Shown piece after piece: positions 5,697 to 7,375 of a stretch of DNA of 7,375 nucleotides. The notes beneath the pieces were generated by a model. It did no database searches and was not told the origin of the DNA. It was given only the letters and a program-made list of their open reading frames with translations. The DNA is taken from assembly GCA_937983495.1 (NCBI GenBank), contig CALKAA010000494.1, forward strand, positions 1-7,375, written 5' to 3'. Both the position numbers and the translations under genes were made by a program. This DNA comes from an uncultured Gemmobacter sp. GTDB lineage: Bacteria; Pseudomonadota; Alphaproteobacteria; Rhodobacterales; Rhodobacteraceae. The number at the start of each line of letters is the position of its first letter. The stretch's first letter is position 1.

Positions 5697-6733
5697 TGAA
5701 ATTCTCGCTTTTCATCCATATGGAGCGTGTGTCGGCGGAAGACGACCAGAAGCGGCTCTATGACGAGATGATCGAGCTGTGCCGCATCGCCGATGAGGGT
5801 GGCATGCATGCCATCTGGACGGGCGAGCATCACGGCATGAACTTCACCATCGCGCCGAACCCCCTGCTCAATCTGGTGGATCTGGCGCGGCGCACCAGGA
5901 ATGTGCGCCTTGGCACCGGCACGGTGATTGCACCCTTCTGGCACCCGATCCGGCTGGCGGGCGAGGCGGCGATGGCCGATATCATCATGGATGGACGGCT
6001 GGAGCTGGGCATTGCGCGCGGGGCCTACAGCTTTGAATATGAGCGCCTGATGCCGGGCCTCGATGCCTGGGGCGCGGGTGGCCGCATGCGCGAGCTGATC
6101 CCGGCGGTGAAGGCGCTATGGGCGGGTGATTACGAACATGCGGGCGAATACTGGAAATTCCCGAAAACCACCGCCTCGCCCAAGCCGCTGCAATCTGATG
6201 GCCCGCCGATCTGGGTGGCGGCGCGCGATCCCAACAGCCATGAGTTTGCCGTGTCGCAGGGCTGCAATGTGCAGGTCACGCCGCTGCATCTGGGCGATGA
6301 GGAGGTGGTCAGCCTGATGGAGCGGTTCAACGCTGCCTGTGCGGCCAATCCGCAGGTGCCGCGCCCGAAAATCATGGTGCTGCGCCATGCCTATGTGGCC
6401 GACAGCGAGGCCGACGCGCAATTGGCCGCGCAGGAGATCAACAGGTTCTATTGCTATTTCGGCGCGTGGTTCAAGAACGAACGCCCAATCTCGCAGGGCC
6501 TCATTCAAGAGCTGTCCGAGGCCGAAATTGCCGCGCATCCGTTCTATTCGGCGGCAGCCATGCGCAAGAACCAGATCATTGGCGAAGCACCCGAGGTGAT
6601 CGAACGCATCAAGGGTTACGAGGCCTTGGGTTATGACGAGTTCAGCTTCTGGATCGACACCGGCATGAGCTTTGCGCGCAAAAAGGCTTCGCTGGAGCGG
6701 CTGATCCGCGACGTGATGCCCGCTTTCGCCTAA
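5696..6733 (+). CDS. LLM class (luciferase-like) flavin-dependent oxidoreductase
   Basis: A 345-residue member of the bacterial luciferase-like TIM-barrel family, full length. Features are MKFSLFIHME with the first barrel strand, WTGEHHG (41-47), the segment carrying the conserved E-x-H-type active-site region of LLM oxygenases, and RNVRLGTGTVIAPFWHPIRL (68-87). GRLELGIARGA (100-110) is the flavin-phosphate-binding signature, and GPPIWVAARDP lies at 169-179. Such enzymes use reduced FMN and O2 to hydroxylate or cleave small organic molecules, so the adjacent reductase is its natural partner. The start overlaps the reductase stop by 1 nt. The product is probably passed to the hydrolase and aldehyde dehydrogenase of the operon. 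The substrate cannot be assigned from sequence; RutA-like, pyridine-type or ether/ester-type substrates are all possible. Confidence 0.94.
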   Translation: MKFSLFIHMERVSAEDDQKRLYDEMIELCRIADEGGMHAIWTGEHHGMNFTIAPNPLLNLVDLARRTRNVRLGTGTVIAPFWHPIRLAGEAAMADIIMDGRLELGIARGAYSFEYERLMPGLDAWGAGGRMRELIPAVKALWAGDYEHAGEYWKFPKTTASPKPLQSDGPPIWVAARDPNSHEFAVSQGCNVQVTPLHLGDEEVVSLMERFNAACAANPQVPRPKIMVLRHAYVADSEADAQLAAQEINRFYCYFGAWFKNERPISQGLIQELSEAEIAAHPFYSAAAMRKNQIIGEAPEVIERIKGYEALGYDEFSFWIDTGMSFARKKASLERLIRDVMPAFA

Positions 6734-6748
6734 CCACAGGAACGCCCG

Positions 6749-7366
6749 ATGGACCGTTTTCAGCACTATATCGACGGCGCTTTCGAGGATGGCACGGCCA
6801 GCTTTGAAAGCCTTGATCCGGCGACGGGCGCACCTTGGGCGAAAATGCCAATGACGGGGGCCGCCGATGTGGACCGGGCGGTCGCGGCGGCGCATCAGGC
6901 GTTCACCTCGGGCGCTTGGCCCGCGATGACGGCCACCGCGCGCGGCAAACTCCTGCACAAGCTGGCCGATCTGGTGCAGGCAGCGGCCCCGCGTCTGGCT
7001 GCGCTGGAGACCCGCGATACCGGCAAGATCATCCGCGAAACCTCGGCCCAGATTGCCTATGTGGCGGAATATTATCGCTATTACGCGGGGCTCGCTGACA
7101 AGATCGAGGGCGCGCATCTGCCCATCGACAAGCCGGATATGGAGGTTTGGCTGCGCCGCGAACCCGTGGGCGTGGTGGCGGCGATTGTGCCATGGAACAG
7201 CCAGCTGTTCCTCTCGGCGGTGAAGATCGGCCCGGCTTTGGCGGCGGGGTGCACCCTGGTGGTGAAAGCGTCCGAGGATGGCCCGGCCCCGCTCTTGGAA
7301 TTTGCGCGGCTGGTGGATCAGCCCGTGGGGATTCATCGTGAATTGATGACGGCTGCTGCGATGTAG
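6749..7366 (+). CDS. Aldehyde dehydrogenase, N-terminal part, probably disrupted
   Basis: An NAD(P)-dependent aldehyde dehydrogenase start: FQHYIDGAFEDG, DPATGAP (23-29), the helix DVDRAVAAAHQAFTSGAW, and EYYRYYAGLADKIEG. The Rossmann segment REPVGVVAAIVPWN (137-150) holds the substrate-side Asn150, and LVVKAS holds the cofactor Lys173. The family is about 490 residues, but this frame closes after 205. Similarity ends near Asp190. The tail QPVGIHRELMTAAAM replaces the expected G-F-P-x-G-V-x-N-V motif, and the catalytic Glu and Cys are absent. The ATG is 15 nt after the oxygenase stop, with AGGAA at 6738-6742. The full enzyme would oxidise an aldehyde from the pathway to its acid. The truncation seems to come from foreign DNA at the right edge. 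Confidence 0.88.
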   Translation: MDRFQHYIDGAFEDGTASFESLDPATGAPWAKMPMTGAADVDRAVAAAHQAFTSGAWPAMTATARGKLLHKLADLVQAAAPRLAALETRDTGKIIRETSAQIAYVAEYYRYYAGLADKIEGAHLPIDKPDMEVWLRREPVGVVAAIVPWNSQLFLSAVKIGPALAAGCTLVVKASEDGPAPLLEFARLVDQPVGIHRELMTAAAM

Positions 7367-7375
7367 ATCATTGCT
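7319..7375 (-). mobile_element. Putative end of an insertion sequence
   Basis: From about 7319-7331 onward the sequence stops matching aldehyde dehydrogenase and becomes less GC-rich. ATTCA-TCG-TGAAT (7331-7343) is a small perfect inverted repeat near the junction. The minus strand encodes a plausible transposase C-terminus whose stop lies only about 10-15 bp from the junction, as is common in compact insertion sequences. The other end, the terminal repeat and any target duplication lie outside the window, so element type and exact boundary are unresolved. Confidence 0.45.
7333..7375 (-). CDS. Possible transposase C-terminus (partial)
   Basis: Minus-strand codons from 7374 down to 7336 read AMIYIAAAVINSR, followed by TGA at 7335-7333. 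The pattern of small and aliphatic residues ending in a basic residue resembles the last helix of IS5-type DDE transposases. This is recognition of a short peptide only. It fits with the sudden loss of aldehyde dehydrogenase similarity on the other strand, and a chance frame cannot be excluded. Confidence 0.35.
   Translation of the reverse strand, partial: AMIYIAAAVINSR

Noticed and set aside
6116..7336. Long minus-strand open frame (about 406 codons) opposite the oxygenase and dehydrogenase genes
   Set aside because: It lies antisense to two clearly homologous genes. Its product is rich in His, Arg and Gln with no family pattern, typical of an antisense frame in GC-rich DNA.
7331..7343. ATTCA-TCG-TGAAT hairpin considered as a terminator
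   Set aside because: The arms are 5 bp and AT-rich, without a T-tract. It is better read as part of the suspected mobile element end.
3390..7366. A genuine rut (pyrimidine) operon
   Set aside because: No RutB-type amidohydrolase, RidA-family RutC, RutG transporter or TetR-type RutR is present. The resemblance is in enzyme classes only, so I report it as a parallel, not an identity.

Overview
The window is high-GC, gene-dense DNA with short or overlapping gene junctions. It looks like an alphaproteobacterium, most likely a Rhodobacteraceae-type organism (Rhodobacter/Paracoccus relatives). That placement rests on codon use, on protein flavour and on the hpd-next-to-Lrp arrangement. It is an inference, as no rRNA or other marker gene is present.

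Left third (1-2303): the last codons of an unidentified plus-strand gene meet, tail to tail, a small multi-pass membrane protein of unknown function (50-553, minus). Upstream of that on the same strand is hpd, 4-hydroxyphenylpyruvate dioxygenase of tyrosine catabolism (616-1713, minus). A 134-bp region containing several dyad and direct repeats separates hpd from a divergent Lrp/AsnC-family regulator (1848-2303, plus), which is a good candidate for local control of hpd.

Middle and right (2320-7375): this is a self-contained catabolic-looking island. A GntR/FCD regulator and a DUF1330 protein are translationally coupled on the minus strand. Divergently, a tightly packed plus-strand operon encodes five proteins in order: an 'amino acid synthesis' (AA_synth/DUF1185) family protein, an alpha/beta hydrolase, a flavin reductase with an unusual C-terminal extension, a luciferase-like (LLM) flavin-dependent oxygenase, and an aldehyde dehydrogenase. 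The 96-bp divergent promoter region has a perfect TTGACA and a perfect 10-bp palindrome TGGTATACCA of the kind bound by FCD-type GntR repressors. The simplest reading is a substrate-induced pathway. The reductase supplies reduced flavin to the LLM oxygenase, the hydrolase and AA_synth proteins process the oxygenated product, and the aldehyde dehydrogenase oxidises a released aldehyde. The set parallels the Rut pyrimidine pathway (RutA, RutF, RutD, RutC), with an AA_synth protein where RutC would be and a dehydrogenase where the reductase RutE would be. The substrate cannot be read from the sequence.

Right edge: aldehyde dehydrogenase similarity stops at about residue 190 of a protein usually near 490 residues. 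The last ~50 bases look foreign. Read on the minus strand they give a 13-residue peptide resembling a transposase C-terminus, followed by a stop. The likely explanation is an insertion sequence that has disrupted the dehydrogenase, with the window (perhaps the contig) ending just inside it.
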